Notes: a model not told the origin generated them from the letters alone. Positions 8,443-17,565 are shown, counted from the stretch's first letter. The stretch: 64,000 bases of DNA from JBDRMV01 sp043825615 (GCA_043825615.1 JBDRRS010000018.1:32227-96226); one strand, 5' to 3'. Made by a program: numbers and translations.

Positions 8443-8472
8443 ATTATAAATAATAATATGCAGTCCTGTCAA
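8443..8472 (-). promoter_or_regulatory. sigma-70 promoter for the wza-wzc operon
   Basis: On the minus strand, TTGACA (8472-8467) is followed by an 18-base spacer and TATAAT (8448-8443). Transcription would start near 8436, giving a ~26-base leader before ATG 8410. Both hexamers match consensus exactly. Confidence 0.7.
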
Positions 8473-8600
8473 CGTGTTTTTTATCACTTTTTTTCACTTT
8501 TTGTTCTCGTTTTGTTCCGAAGCGCATTTTGTTCGGGGTCTCCACTATAATTGAAATTTTGTGTATAATTCGCAGAGTGTCCGGAAAGAGGTTTTAAATA

Positions 8601-8633
8601 ATGGAAATGCGTTTCAGCTGTTTTGAATTATGA
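8601..8633 (+). CDS. possible 10-residue leader peptide coupled to recG
   Basis: ATG 8601 opens a ten-codon frame (MEMRFSCFEL) preceded by AAGAGG. Its TGA overlaps the recG ATG in the form ATGA. recG itself has no convincing ribosome binding site, so reinitiation from this leader would explain its translation. The frame is too short to judge by codon use. Confidence 0.3.
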   Translation: MEMRFSCFEL

Positions 8634-10738
8634 GCGATATATCGGAAATTTCCGTAAGGTTTGTAAAAGGCATCGGTCCTAAAAATTCACTTCATCTGAA
8701 CAAACTCGGAATTAACAGCGTTTCGGATTTGTTTTTTTATCTGCCGTTCAGAACGGAGGACAGGCGAGCGCCCCTTTCAGCGAAAGATATTCTTTCGAAA
8801 ATCCCGCTCGAGGAAAACATTTTCGCGGTAGGAGTGGTGAAAAAAATTACGGCACGCAAATCACCGCGAAGGAGAACCCGGCTGGCTGAGATTATTATGG
8901 AAGATGCGCAGAAGACGGGCAACATTCGTCTGCTTGCTTTCAAAAACAGAGCGAAGTATATGATGGGTGTCGTCAAACAGGGGGATAAGATTGCGGTTTT
9001 CGGGAAAGTTGAGGCAACCGCCGAAGGTCTTTCCATGACGAGTTTCGAGTTTGAAATTCTCAGGGAAAACAGGGAAACGCTTTCGTTTTTCCGTCTCGTG
9101 GGCGTGTACCGTACGGCGAAAGGTTTGGGTCTTTCCCTTTTCAGAAGATGGCAGTGGAATGCCCTCAGCAGTTATAAAAACAGCGCTTATGAATTTATAC
9201 CCGATGCCGTTTTGAAGAAACTGACGCTGATGAAACGTTCCGACGCTTTTCTGAAAGTTCATTTTCCGGCAAATTTTGAAGAGCAGGCGGCTGCGTACAT
9301 GAGAATTAAGTTTGAGGACTTTTTTATTTTTGAATGCGCCGTAGCGTACAGCCATTATCTTTCAAAAAAGAAAATAAAACCTCAGAAATACGTCCTGAAA
9401 CGGAACCTCTTGTCGCCCTGGAGGAAAAATCTCCCCTTTAAATTCACGAACGGTCAGAGAAAAGCAATAAACAGTATTTTTGCCGATATGCGTTCCGTTC
9501 ATCCGATGAACCGCCTTTTGCAGGGCGATGTGGGTTGCGGGAAAACGGTGGTAGCCGTCGCCGCCGCGCTGCTTGCAAAGGAGAACTCCTATCAGACGGT
9601 TATTCTCGCTCCGACTCTTCCCGTCGCGTACCAGCATTACGAAACGGTTTCGAAACTTTTAAAAGGCCTCGGCGTGGAAACGGTTCTTCTGACGGGCGGA
9701 ATGAAGAAAAAAGAAAAAATGGAAACGCTTTCGGAAATATCCGCAGGCCGCGCCGGTATCATTATAGGAACGCACACTCTTCTGGAGGAAAATGTCAAAT
9801 TCAAAAATCTCTCGCTTATCGTGATTGACGAACAGCAGAGGTTCGGAGTCCACCAGCGGGCGGTAATTTCCGGAAAAGGTATCATACCCGACGTTCTCGT
9901 TCTGACGGCGACACCAATCCCGCGCACGCTGGCGCTCGCTCTCTTCGGCGACCTGAACCAGACGGAGATAAGGGAACTCCCGAGCGGAAGGCAGCCGGTT
10001 GAGACGCTCCATCTGCCGTCGCGGGAAGCGTACGAAGCGGTTCGTAAGGAGGTGAAAAAGGGTTTTCAGGCGTTTATCATTTACCCTCTGATAGAAGAAA
10101 CGGAAGCCGGCGGCTTCTCCGCCGAAGCCGCTTACAGAGTTCTTTCCAAAGAGGTTTTCTCCGATTTCAGGGTGGCTTTGCTCCACGGGAAAATGAAGCC
10201 TCCCGTAAAACAGAAAATTATGAAGGACTTTTCACTGCGCAGGACGGATATTCTGATTTCAACGACGGTTGTCGAAGTCGGGGTGGATGTTCCGAACGCC
10301 ACAATTATGGTGGTTGAGAATGCGGACAGGTTCGGTTTGAGCACTCTTCACCAGTTGAGGGGCAGGATAGGCCGCGGATGCGAAAAATCATACTGTATCG
10401 TTACATGCGAGAACCCTGAGCCGGCAACGCAGAAACGGTTGACATATTTTTTGACGTGTAACGATGGTTTTGCTCTTGCCGAAAGAGACCTGGAACTCCG
10501 CGGGGCGGGCCAGTATTTCGGCGTGTCACAGCACGGAGTAATGGATGTGGAGTTTAATTATAACCGCACTCTTGAAATGAGATTTCGCGGTCTCTCCGAT
10601 TTGAACGTGTTGAAACAGGCGCGCGAAGCCGCTTTTTCAATTTTGCGTTCCGATCCTCAACTAGAAAAATATCCGGAAATCAAGCAGAGAATTTTTTCAA
10701 GGTTCGGGAAAGGTTTTTACCTTGCAAAAGTTTCTTAG
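8630..10738 (+). CDS. recG: ATP-dependent DNA helicase RecG
   Basis: The 702 residues show the full architecture: an N-terminal HhH-like segment, the OB-fold wedge domain (~60-150), then superfamily 2 motifs. Motif I is LLQGDVGCGKT, motif II VIDEQQRFGVHQR, motif III LTATPIPRTLAL, and motifs V-VI EVGVDVPNATIMVVENADRF with HQLRGRIGRG. RecG remodels stalled replication forks and Holliday junctions. Motif I carries Cys where Ser is common (GDVGCGKT) and motif II reads DEQQ rather than DEQH. The C-terminal RGAGQYFGVSQHG segment is intact. Length is within the family range. Confidence 0.96.
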   Translation: MSDISEISVRFVKGIGPKNSLHLNKLGINSVSDLFFYLPFRTEDRRAPLSAKDILSKIPLEENIFAVGVVKKITARKSPRRRTRLAEIIMEDAQKTGNIRLLAFKNRAKYMMGVVKQGDKIAVFGKVEATAEGLSMTSFEFEILRENRETLSFFRLVGVYRTAKGLGLSLFRRWQWNALSSYKNSAYEFIPDAVLKKLTLMKRSDAFLKVHFPANFEEQAAAYMRIKFEDFFIFECAVAYSHYLSKKKIKPQKYVLKRNLLSPWRKNLPFKFTNGQRKAINSIFADMRSVHPMNRLLQGDVGCGKTVVAVAAALLAKENSYQTVILAPTLPVAYQHYETVSKLLKGLGVETVLLTGGMKKKEKMETLSEISAGRAGIIIGTHTLLEENVKFKNLSLIVIDEQQRFGVHQRAVISGKGIIPDVLVLTATPIPRTLALALFGDLNQTEIRELPSGRQPVETLHLPSREAYEAVRKEVKKGFQAFIIYPLIEETEAGGFSAEAAYRVLSKEVFSDFRVALLHGKMKPPVKQKIMKDFSLRRTDILISTTVVEVGVDVPNATIMVVENADRFGLSTLHQLRGRIGRGCEKSYCIVTCENPEPATQKRLTYFLTCNDGFALAERDLELRGAGQYFGVSQHGVMDVEFNYNRTLEMRFRGLSDLNVLKQAREAAFSILRSDPQLEKYPEIKQRIFSRFGKGFYLAKVS

Positions 10739-10757
10739 AAATTGTAACATAAAAAAT

Positions 10758-11651
10758 ATGATTTTCCGGTTTTTTCTGGTGTTTTTTCTGGCTTCAAACA
10801 TGTACGCGCTGACGGCGGAAGAGTTCCGTGAAAAACTTTCTTCACCGAGAGACCTCCAGCGCCGGCAGGCGGTCTACGAAATTATTCATTCAACGCTGCC
10901 GGAGGCAATTGCGGTGGAACTCCTCGGAAGCGCGGTTTATGACAAAGACATTTTTACCAGAAGAATGGCTATTTCGGGCCTTGGAAAGTTCGAGGATGAA
11001 GAAGCCGTTGAGGTTTTGAAAAGCGTTCTTGAGGACGAGACCGCAATCATCAGGTCGGACGCCGTAAGGGCTCTGGCAAATTTTCCGGCAGAAATGGTTA
11101 AAGAAGACATTGTGTGGATGCTCGGCGACAAAAATTTTATTGTTGTAAAAGAAGCGTTGAACGCCGTGGCGAAACTTAAAATAACCGATGCGGAAGAAGA
11201 AGTTATGAAATTTTTGAAGAGCAGGAATGAGATTGTAAGAACTGCGGCGGTTGACTGCGCCTCCGCCATGGCTCTCGGAGATGCATACAAAACAATCAGG
11301 CAAATTGCGGAGGACGGCCTGTCCGCTGCCTGCCGCAAAAATGCATTGAATGCTCTGGTTGAAATAAAGCCGGAGGAACAGCAGAAGGTCTTGAAGGAAT
11401 TTTTGAAGGACGACAACCTCGAGGTCGCTCTTGAAGCGGCTTTTATTCTCGCAAAAAAATTTGACCCGTCAGGTAAAAAAATTGTTTCAGAAGCAGTAAA
11501 AAATGACGAGCCGCAAATCCGCATCGATGCGGCAAAGATACTTCTTTACTACGACGACGAAGAAAGCAGGGTTCTTCTGAAAACTCTGCTGAACGACCGC
11601 GATAAAACGGTCAGGGATTTTGTAAAAAATAATATGGGGGAGGAAAGATGA
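10758..11651 (+). CDS. secreted HEAT-repeat protein
   Basis: ATG 10758 is preferred because it begins a signal peptide (MIFRFFLVFFLASNMYA); the frame extends upstream into recG. The mature part is built of ~31-residue HEAT/armadillo repeats, for example RRMAISGLGKFEDEEAVEVL and RSDAVRALANF. Such repeats make curved protein-binding scaffolds. It overlaps the following HEAT gene by ATGA, so the two are probably made together in the periplasm. Partner unknown. Confidence 0.75.
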   Translation: MIFRFFLVFFLASNMYALTAEEFREKLSSPRDLQRRQAVYEIIHSTLPEAIAVELLGSAVYDKDIFTRRMAISGLGKFEDEEAVEVLKSVLEDETAIIRSDAVRALANFPAEMVKEDIVWMLGDKNFIVVKEALNAVAKLKITDAEEEVMKFLKSRNEIVRTAAVDCASAMALGDAYKTIRQIAEDGLSAACRKNALNALVEIKPEEQQKVLKEFLKDDNLEVALEAAFILAKKFDPSGKKIVSEAVKNDEPQIRIDAAKILLYYDDEESRVLLKTLLNDRDKTVRDFVKNNMGEER

Positions 11652-12598
11652 GAAAAATTTTGTGTCTTTTGGTTTTTTATGGTTTTGCGTCGGCGCAGCC
11701 CGAACTTCAGAAAAAATTTGAACTCCTGGAAAGCACATCTATTGCGGTGCGGAGAGAAGCGGTGATGCAAATCGGGCAAATGCGGAGTCCGACGGCGATG
11801 ACCCGGCTGAGTGAAGTTCTTGAGAATGACACTGATTTCGGCGTCCGCGCTCAGGCGGCGGAAGCGCTGGGCAATATAAGGAATAAGGCATCCACCCCCG
11901 CGCTGATAAAGGCGCTCGGCGATGAAAATAAAAATGTGAAATCGTCCGTAATTATTGCTCTGGGTTATATGAGGGACAGAAATGCCGTTGACCCGTTATT
12001 AAGTTTTCTCGGGAAGGAGAAGGACACCGGATTAAAAATTTCCGCGATAAATGTCCTGGGCGTAATCGGGGACGAAAGGGCTCTGCCGACTTTTGCTAAA
12101 TTACTGAAAGACGAAAATCCGAGAATAAAAACGATTTCCGCTCAGGCGCTCGGCCGACTGAGAAACCCGGCGGCGGTTGAACCGCTGCTTGAATCTTCAA
12201 AAGATGAAACCCGCAACGTCCGCCTTTACTCGGTCCGCGCTCTCGGCGAAATCGGAGACAAAAGCGCCGTGAAAGGGCTTGAGAAACTCCTTAAGACGGA
12301 AAAAGACGACAATGTAAAAATCGCGATTTCCCATTCCCTTGGCCGGCTTGGAAGCGCCGTGGGCTTTTCCGTCGCTCTTTCGGCCGCCAGCTCTTCGGAT
12401 ATGGCATCAAAAAAAGATGGCATAAGGGCTCTCGGGGTGATAGGAAAAGTTACGCCGGAAGTGGAAAAGATTATCATAGAGGCATGGGAAAGTCCGGACA
12501 GGGGGCTGAAAAGAGATGCCGAAATGGCGGCTTCCTATTTAAAAATAAAACTTCCGGAACCGGCGCAGGAAAAAGAGACCAAGAAAGAAAATAAATAG
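11648..12598 (+). CDS. secreted HEAT-repeat (PBS-lyase-type) protein
   Basis: A short signal peptide (MRKILCLLVFYGFASA) is followed by about eight regular HEAT repeats with the classic core VRAQAAEALGNIRNKASTPA, LGDENKNVKSSVIIALGYMR and VRLYSVRALGEIGDKSAVKG. It ends in a Lys/Glu-rich tail. No catalytic residues are visible. ATG 11648 shares ATGA with the stop of the preceding HEAT gene, indicating a coupled pair. Confidence 0.8.
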   Translation: MRKILCLLVFYGFASAQPELQKKFELLESTSIAVRREAVMQIGQMRSPTAMTRLSEVLENDTDFGVRAQAAEALGNIRNKASTPALIKALGDENKNVKSSVIIALGYMRDRNAVDPLLSFLGKEKDTGLKISAINVLGVIGDERALPTFAKLLKDENPRIKTISAQALGRLRNPAAVEPLLESSKDETRNVRLYSVRALGEIGDKSAVKGLEKLLKTEKDDNVKIAISHSLGRLGSAVGFSVALSAASSSDMASKKDGIRALGVIGKVTPEVEKIIIEAWESPDRGLKRDAEMAASYLKIKLPEPAQEKETKKENK

Positions 12599-12600
12599 CA

Positions 12601-12663
12601 CCCGTTGGTTTCACCATCCCGGGCAGCGAAGCGGGGAGCGACGGACGGGGGGTCTTTAACGGG
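12601..12663. repeat. inverted-repeat element between HEAT gene and DPYD-like gene
   Basis: CCCGTT (12601-12606) and AACGGG (12658-12663) bound a GC-rich interior containing CATCCCGGGCAG and AGCGGGGAG. The ends resemble those of the 5924-6005 element. No T-run, so not a clear terminator. Confidence 0.35.
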
Positions 12664-12683
12664 ATAAATCTAATGGGGGAATA

Positions 12684-15191
12684 ATGCCGAAACAAAAAAG
12701 GTCTGTTTATTTAACCGAAAAGCAGTTTAAAAACGAAGCGCGGAAATGCGAATACTGCGAGGAAAAGCCCTGCGAAAATGCCTGTCCGGCGAACTGTTCT
12801 CCTTTTGATTTTATAATGGCGGCGAAAGCCGGAGAACCGCAGGATTACTTCAGAGCGGCGTCCATTATTATGAAAAACAATCCTTTGGGCGGCGTCTGCG
12901 GAATGGTCTGTCCCGACAGGCACTGCATGGCAAAATGTTCTCACAAGGATTTTGACGGTTCTGTTAAAATTCCGGAAGTTCAGGCATACATCATACAAAA
13001 AGCGAAAGACCTCGGCGGAATTCCGGGTTTCGCGCCGGCGAAATTAAACGGGAAAAAAATTGCCGTTGTGGGCGCCGGGCCCGCCGGTCTTGCCGCCGCG
13101 GCTGTTCTCGCGCAGAAGGGTTATAGAGTTGTTGTCTTCGAGAAAAGCCGAACTTCAGGAGGCGCCTGTAATCTCATTCCCGGTTTCCGCCTTGACAGAA
13201 AAATAATCAATACGGATGTGGATTTTATAAAATCGCTCAGCAACTTAGAAATAAGAACGGGGCGGAATATCGGCAATCCGGCAGCCCTTCTTAAAAAGGG
13301 CTACAAAGCCGTAATCGCCGCTCCGGGTCTTTGGAGACCGATAATGCCCGGCATGGAAAATCAGGAGAAAGCGGTAAACGTCATAGATTATCTGAGCAAT
13401 CCGAAAAAATACAAATTCAGGGGCAGAGTTGCGATTATAGGAGGCGGAGCGACTGCTGTTGACTGCGCTGTGACGGCAAAAAAGAACGGCGCAAAAAAAG
13501 TTGAGATGTTCGTTCTTGAAACGGTTTCCGAAATGCCTCTCACCGCCGGAGAAAGAGAGGAACTGCTTGAAAACGGCATTGAACTTACAAACAGAACTTC
13601 GGTTACGGCGATTAAGGCAACAGGCGGTAAAATCTCGGGCATTCGGACGGTCAAGGTTGATTTGCCTGCGGGAAAAAAATTCTCTCTCGGAGATTTGAAA
13701 AAAATCACGGGCACGGAACAGGAGAGAAGCGATATAAAGAATGTTATTATTGCCATCGGAACCCGCCCTGAAAACCGCTTTGTTAAAGCCGGAGGAGTAT
13801 TTTTTGCCGGGGACTACGCAAACGGACCTGCGACGGTTGCGGAAGCTGTCGCCTCGGGTAAAAATGCCGCGGCCGCTGCGGACGCTTATATCGGCAGAAA
13901 AAACCCGGAAAAAACAGAAAGTGATGTAAAAAGCGGAGTAGAACTTGACGGATATAATGCCTTGCCTGTGCCTCTTGAAACTGATTTTTTCGGCAGGAAA
14001 ATAAGGTCTCCTTTTCTTCTGTCTGCCGCGCCGCCTTCCGACGGATATGACCAGATGAAACAGGCATACGAGCACGGCTGGGCGGGCGGAATTATGAAAA
14101 CGTCTTTTGACGGTGTGCCCATACACATCCCCGGCGAATATATGCATACTTTCAGCGAAACGACTTACGGAAACTGCGATAATGTTTCGGGACACACTCT
14201 TTCAAGGGTCTGCGGGGAAGTGCGGCGGCTTGTAAAAGAGTTTCCGGACCGCCTCACGATGGCGTCAACCGGCGGGCCCGTAACGGGTAACGGCAAGGAA
14301 GACAGAAAGGGCTGGCAGGCAAACACGGGGAAACTGGAAGAAGCCGGAGTCATGGGAATAGAATACAGTTTATCCTGTCCGCAGGGCGGCGACGGGACGG
14401 AAGGAGATATTGTTTCGCAGAACGCCGCTCTCACGGCGAAGATTATCGGCTGGATTATGGAAGTATCCGCTCCGGAGATACCGAAACTTTTCAAACTGAC
14501 GGGCGCTGTGACCTCTATCGTGCCCATCGTCAGAGCCATAAAAGAAGTGCTGGATAAATATCCGGGAAAGAAAGCCGGCATTACGCTCGCAAACACTTTT
14601 CCCGTTGTTGATTTTCGGGCGGGGGTCCGCCGCGGCGGGAAAAAATGGGATGAGGCGATTGTCTTCGGTATGAGCGGCGAAGGCGTTGCGCCGATAAGCT
14701 ACAACACTCTTATAAACGCAATGCCGGTTGGTTTGACGATATCGGGGAACGGCGGCCCGATGAATTATAAACAGGCAGCGCACTTTCTCGCGATAGGCGT
14801 GAAAACGGTGCAGTTCTGCACGCTCCCGACGAAATACGGCTACGGAATTTACAATGAACTTGCGAGCGGCGTGAGTTATCTTATGAAACAGAGAGGAATA
14901 AAGTCCATGAAAGAACTCATAGGCATTGCCCGGCCGGATACCGTGACGGATTTTATGGCGCTTACGCCGACAAAAAAAATATCTTCTCTCATAGACAAAG
15001 AACTTTGCCTCAAATGCGGCAACTGCTCAAGGTGTCCGTACCAGGCAATAACATTGAGCAGCAAGGGTTATCCCGAAACGGATGCGGGCAAATGCATCGG
15101 CTGTTCCATCTGCATGAAAAAATGTTTTACCGGCGCTCTTGAAATGCGCGACAGAACCCCCGAAGAATTAAAACAACTAAAAGAAGATTAA
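12684..15191 (+). CDS. dihydropyrimidine-dehydrogenase-like iron-sulfur flavoprotein (PreT-PreA fusion order)
   Basis: The 835 residues contain, in order, an N-terminal Fe-S domain (CEYCEEKPCENACPANC; GVCGMVCPDRHCMAKC), an FAD fold (VVGAGPAGLAAAAVLAQKGY; GGACNLIPGFRL), an NAD(P)H site (AIIGGGATAVDCAVTA) and the FAD end (FFAGDYANGPATVAEAV). A dihydroorotate-dehydrogenase-like FMN barrel and a C-terminal 2[4Fe-4S] ferredoxin follow. Two deviations stand out. The DPYD active-site Cys region (LACGQ in DPYD) reads IVSQ here. The first ferredoxin motif is CxxCxxCxxCP, one residue short. It probably reduces a purine/pyrimidine-type ring, but the substrate is uncertain. It is followed by an SsnA gene. 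RBS GGGGGAATA. Confidence 0.8.
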   Translation: MPKQKRSVYLTEKQFKNEARKCEYCEEKPCENACPANCSPFDFIMAAKAGEPQDYFRAASIIMKNNPLGGVCGMVCPDRHCMAKCSHKDFDGSVKIPEVQAYIIQKAKDLGGIPGFAPAKLNGKKIAVVGAGPAGLAAAAVLAQKGYRVVVFEKSRTSGGACNLIPGFRLDRKIINTDVDFIKSLSNLEIRTGRNIGNPAALLKKGYKAVIAAPGLWRPIMPGMENQEKAVNVIDYLSNPKKYKFRGRVAIIGGGATAVDCAVTAKKNGAKKVEMFVLETVSEMPLTAGEREELLENGIELTNRTSVTAIKATGGKISGIRTVKVDLPAGKKFSLGDLKKITGTEQERSDIKNVIIAIGTRPENRFVKAGGVFFAGDYANGPATVAEAVASGKNAAAAADAYIGRKNPEKTESDVKSGVELDGYNALPVPLETDFFGRKIRSPFLLSAAPPSDGYDQMKQAYEHGWAGGIMKTSFDGVPIHIPGEYMHTFSETTYGNCDNVSGHTLSRVCGEVRRLVKEFPDRLTMASTGGPVTGNGKEDRKGWQANTGKLEEAGVMGIEYSLSCPQGGDGTEGDIVSQNAALTAKIIGWIMEVSAPEIPKLFKLTGAVTSIVPIVRAIKEVLDKYPGKKAGITLANTFPVVDFRAGVRRGGKKWDEAIVFGMSGEGVAPISYNTLINAMPVGLTISGNGGPMNYKQAAHFLAIGVKTVQFCTLPTKYGYGIYNELASGVSYLMKQRGIKSMKELIGIARPDTVTDFMALTPTKKISSLIDKELCLKCGNCSRCPYQAITLSSKGYPETDAGKCIGCSICMKKCFTGALEMRDRTPEELKQLKED

Positions 15192-15233
15192 TTGTAGTCG
15201 CACGCCTATGTGTATCTCATTCGAGGAGAATTT

Positions 15234-16562
15234 ATGAATAGAATTTTAATTAAGAACGGAACGGTGTTTGACGGGAAAAATGTAAGGAAGGCGGATGTCT
15301 ATATCAAGGATGGTAAGATAGATGCCGTCGCTTCTAAAATAAAAAGGAGCGGTGTTGAGGCGATAGACGCTTCGGGCAAAGTTGTCCTTCCGGGTTTTAT
15401 CTGCGCGCATCATCATCTTTATTCCACGATGGCGCGCGGCATGGGTATTCCCGGCGTTCCTGCGAAGAATTTTAATGAAGTGCTTGACCGTCTCTGGTGG
15501 CCGCTTGACAGGGCGCTGAGCGAGGAAGATATTTATCTTTCTTCTCTTTACGCTCTCGGAGAATGCATACGATGGGGGACGACAACAATAATAGACCATC
15601 ATGAAAGCCAGAATTTTCAGACAGGTTCTCTTGATACTATAATGAAAGCGGTTGAAAAAGCGGGCATAAGAACCGCGCTCACTCTTGGTTCAAGCGACAG
15701 GTACGGCAAAGGTCTTGAGGGTGTTAGGGAAAACGGGAGATTTCTGAAAAAACTTAAAAAAGAAAATCATCCGCTCATCAGATGCATGGCAGGGCTCCAC
15801 GCGGCTTTTACGGTAAATGATGAAACCTTGGATGCATCGGTAAAACTTGCGAAGGAATATAACTGCGGTCTGCACGTTCATGTCGCCGAGGCGGAATCCG
15901 ACGAGGTCTATTCCGTCAGGAAACACAAAATGAGAATAGTAGAGCGTCTTAATAAATTCGGCGCTCTCGGAAAAAAGACAATTCTTGTCCACTGCGTGCA
16001 TGTCAACGACAGGGAAATAGCGCTGATGAAAAAGACGGATACCGTCGCGGTCCACAACCCCGAATCCAACATGAACAATGCCGTCGGCTGGGCGGATGTG
16101 CTCAAAATGATGAAAAAGGGAATTCTCACGGGGCTCGGCAGCGACGGGATGAGTTCAAACATGCTCCAGCAATTACGCTGCGCGTATCTGATAGCGCGCC
16201 ACGCCAAGGGAGACCCGAGGGTTGGATTTATGGAAGCCCCGCAGATGCTTCTTCAGAACAATGCAGAGATTGCCTCCCGCATTTTCGGCGGCTCATTCGG
16301 CGTCATTACAAAAGGCAAACCCGCCGATATTGCCGTTATGGATTATCTTCCGCCTACGCCGCTTAATTCGGGCAATTTCCTGGGCCATCTGATTTTCGGC
16401 CTTGTTAACTGCCAGGTTGATACGACAATCGCAAACGGCAGAATACTTATGAAGAACAAAAAAATTCTTTCTTTTGACGAGAAAAAACTTTCGGAAGCGA
16501 TATCAAAAAGAGCACCGGAATTCTGGAAAAAATTCAACAGAGAAGCCGCAGGGGAAAAATAG
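15234..16562 (+). CDS. ssnA: SsnA-family metal-dependent aminohydrolase
   Basis: ATG 15234 follows GAGGAGAATTT; a GTG at 15210 would be upstream of that site and is not needed. The metal ligands of the amidohydrolase barrel are present: HHH in GFICAHHHLYSTMARG, His in GLHVHVAEAE, His in ILVHCVHVND and Asp in GLGSDGMSS. The segment LWWPLDRALSEEDIYLSSLY matches the SsnA signature. SsnA accompanies YgfK, YgeY and molybdenum hydroxylases in anaerobic purine-use and selenium-linked loci. Here it directly follows the DPYD-like flavoprotein, consistent with reduction then hydrolysis of the same heterocycle (inference). Length of 442 residues is normal. Confidence 0.88.
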   Translation: MNRILIKNGTVFDGKNVRKADVYIKDGKIDAVASKIKRSGVEAIDASGKVVLPGFICAHHHLYSTMARGMGIPGVPAKNFNEVLDRLWWPLDRALSEEDIYLSSLYALGECIRWGTTTIIDHHESQNFQTGSLDTIMKAVEKAGIRTALTLGSSDRYGKGLEGVRENGRFLKKLKKENHPLIRCMAGLHAAFTVNDETLDASVKLAKEYNCGLHVHVAEAESDEVYSVRKHKMRIVERLNKFGALGKKTILVHCVHVNDREIALMKKTDTVAVHNPESNMNNAVGWADVLKMMKKGILTGLGSDGMSSNMLQQLRCAYLIARHAKGDPRVGFMEAPQMLLQNNAEIASRIFGGSFGVITKGKPADIAVMDYLPPTPLNSGNFLGHLIFGLVNCQVDTTIANGRILMKNKKILSFDEKKLSEAISKRAPEFWKKFNREAAGEK

Positions 16563-16598
16563 TATTGCTTACTTTTGTAAAGGCACCCCTGCTTGAAA

Positions 16599-17270
16599 AT
16601 GAAAAGACCAAAAGTAATTATACATAGTTCAATAAGCCTGGACGGCTCGCTGCTTGGGTTTGAAGTTGATATGCAGCAGCATTACCAGATTGCCGGCAGT
16701 TATAAAGCGGATATTCACCTTATAGGTTCCAATACCATAAAAGCAGGAATAGACATGTTCTGCCCGAAGATTCCCAAAGAAAAAAAAGAGGATTTTATAA
16801 AACCGAAAAGAGATAAAAATCTGCCATTCTGGGTTATTCCTGATACAAAAGGCAAACTCAAAGGATTACACCACATAAACAGACGGTTTGAATTTTGCAG
16901 AGATATAATTGTACTTGTTTCCAAAAGCACGCCGGAAGATTATCTCAACTATTTGAAAGAACGGAATTACGATTATCATATTGCCGGCGAAAAGCAAGTT
17001 GATTACACACAAGTTCTGAATCTTCTCGTGAAGCAATATAATGCCAAAACTATTTTGACGGATACGGGAAAAATACTTAATTGCATCCTGCTGAATAAAG
17101 GGCTTGTTGACGAGATAAGTTTGCTTATACATCCTGTTATTGTCGGCAAAAACCAATATACTTTGCTTAGCGAAATAGATAATAATAAAAATTTGCAACT
17201 GGTTAGAACTAAAGTAGTGGATAAAAATAAATTATGGCTGGTCTACAGGATAAAAAATAAAAATGTATAA
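16599..17270 (+). CDS. RibD C-terminal-domain (dihydrofolate-reductase-fold) reductase
   Basis: The fold is recognisable from VIIHSSISLDGSLLG, HLIGSNTI, FWVIPDTKGKL, TILTDTGKILNCILLNKGLV and DEISLLIHPVIVG. These proteins use NAD(P)H; the physiological substrate of stand-alone forms is usually unknown. ATG 16599 is preferred over the upstream TTG 16593. Codon use is strikingly AT-rich (AAA, ATA, TTA) compared with the flanking genes. The TAA stop lies inside an attC-like site (17265-17325), which together suggest arrival as a gene cassette. Confidence 0.78.
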   Translation: MKRPKVIIHSSISLDGSLLGFEVDMQQHYQIAGSYKADIHLIGSNTIKAGIDMFCPKIPKEKKEDFIKPKRDKNLPFWVIPDTKGKLKGLHHINRRFEFCRDIIVLVSKSTPEDYLNYLKERNYDYHIAGEKQVDYTQVLNLLVKQYNAKTILTDTGKILNCILLNKGLVDEISLLIHPVIVGKNQYTLLSEIDNNKNLQLVRTKVVDKNKLWLVYRIKNKNV

Positions 17271-17325
17271 CAACCCGTTCCTCCAGCCATCGCTTTGCCG
17301 CGCCGCTGAATTCAATTGGTAACGT
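17265..17325 (+). mobile_element. attC-like (59-be type) recombination site, possibly decayed
   Basis: GTATAAC (17265-17271) matches the RYYYAAC-like 5' end loosely. GTTC...CAGC and GCTGAATTC resemble the L boxes, and a central stem pairs CGC with GCG around TTTGCC. The 3' end GTAACGT differs from canonical GTTRRRY. The span is 61 bp and it contains the stop codon of the upstream gene, as real cassettes do. Confidence 0.4.
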
Positions 17326-17334
17326 CTGTCTATT

Positions 17335-17565
17335 ATGGGAAAGAGAAAAAAAGATACGGATAACGCGGGAGTGAAGACAAGCAGGATAAAGTGGTGCGAC
17401 CCGGCGTGCCCTTATGCCGCCTGGCCGGATTCGGACGCCGTGGACGGCTCCCGGACCTGCCGGACGTTTATTGCCCTTTACTGCAAAAAACTTAAAAAAC
17501 TGGTCACAAAGAACTCTCCCTGCTCGGTGAAATTCGGTTCCCGCCGCCCGAAATCAAACTGGTAA
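17335..17565 (+). CDS. small cysteine-rich conserved hypothetical protein
   Basis: The 76-residue basic protein has six cysteines: CDPACPYAAWP, DGSRTCRTFIALYC and KNSPC. The pattern CxxxC ... DGS-CRTF-ALYC ... KN-PC looks like a small metal-binding or disulphide-bonded family that I recall only as an uncharacterised protein of anaerobes. No signal peptide is present, so a cytoplasmic zinc site is likely. The start is ATG 17335; no strong ribosome binding site. It lies 10 bases after the attC-like site, but its GC-rich codon use matches the host. Confidence 0.6.
   Translation: MGKRKKDTDNAGVKTSRIKWCDPACPYAAWPDSDAVDGSRTCRTFIALYCKKLKKLVTKNSPCSVKFGSRRPKSNW

Noticed and set aside
12600..12665. Terminator after the second HEAT gene
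   Set aside because: Strong inverted repeat but no T-run; treated as a repeat element.
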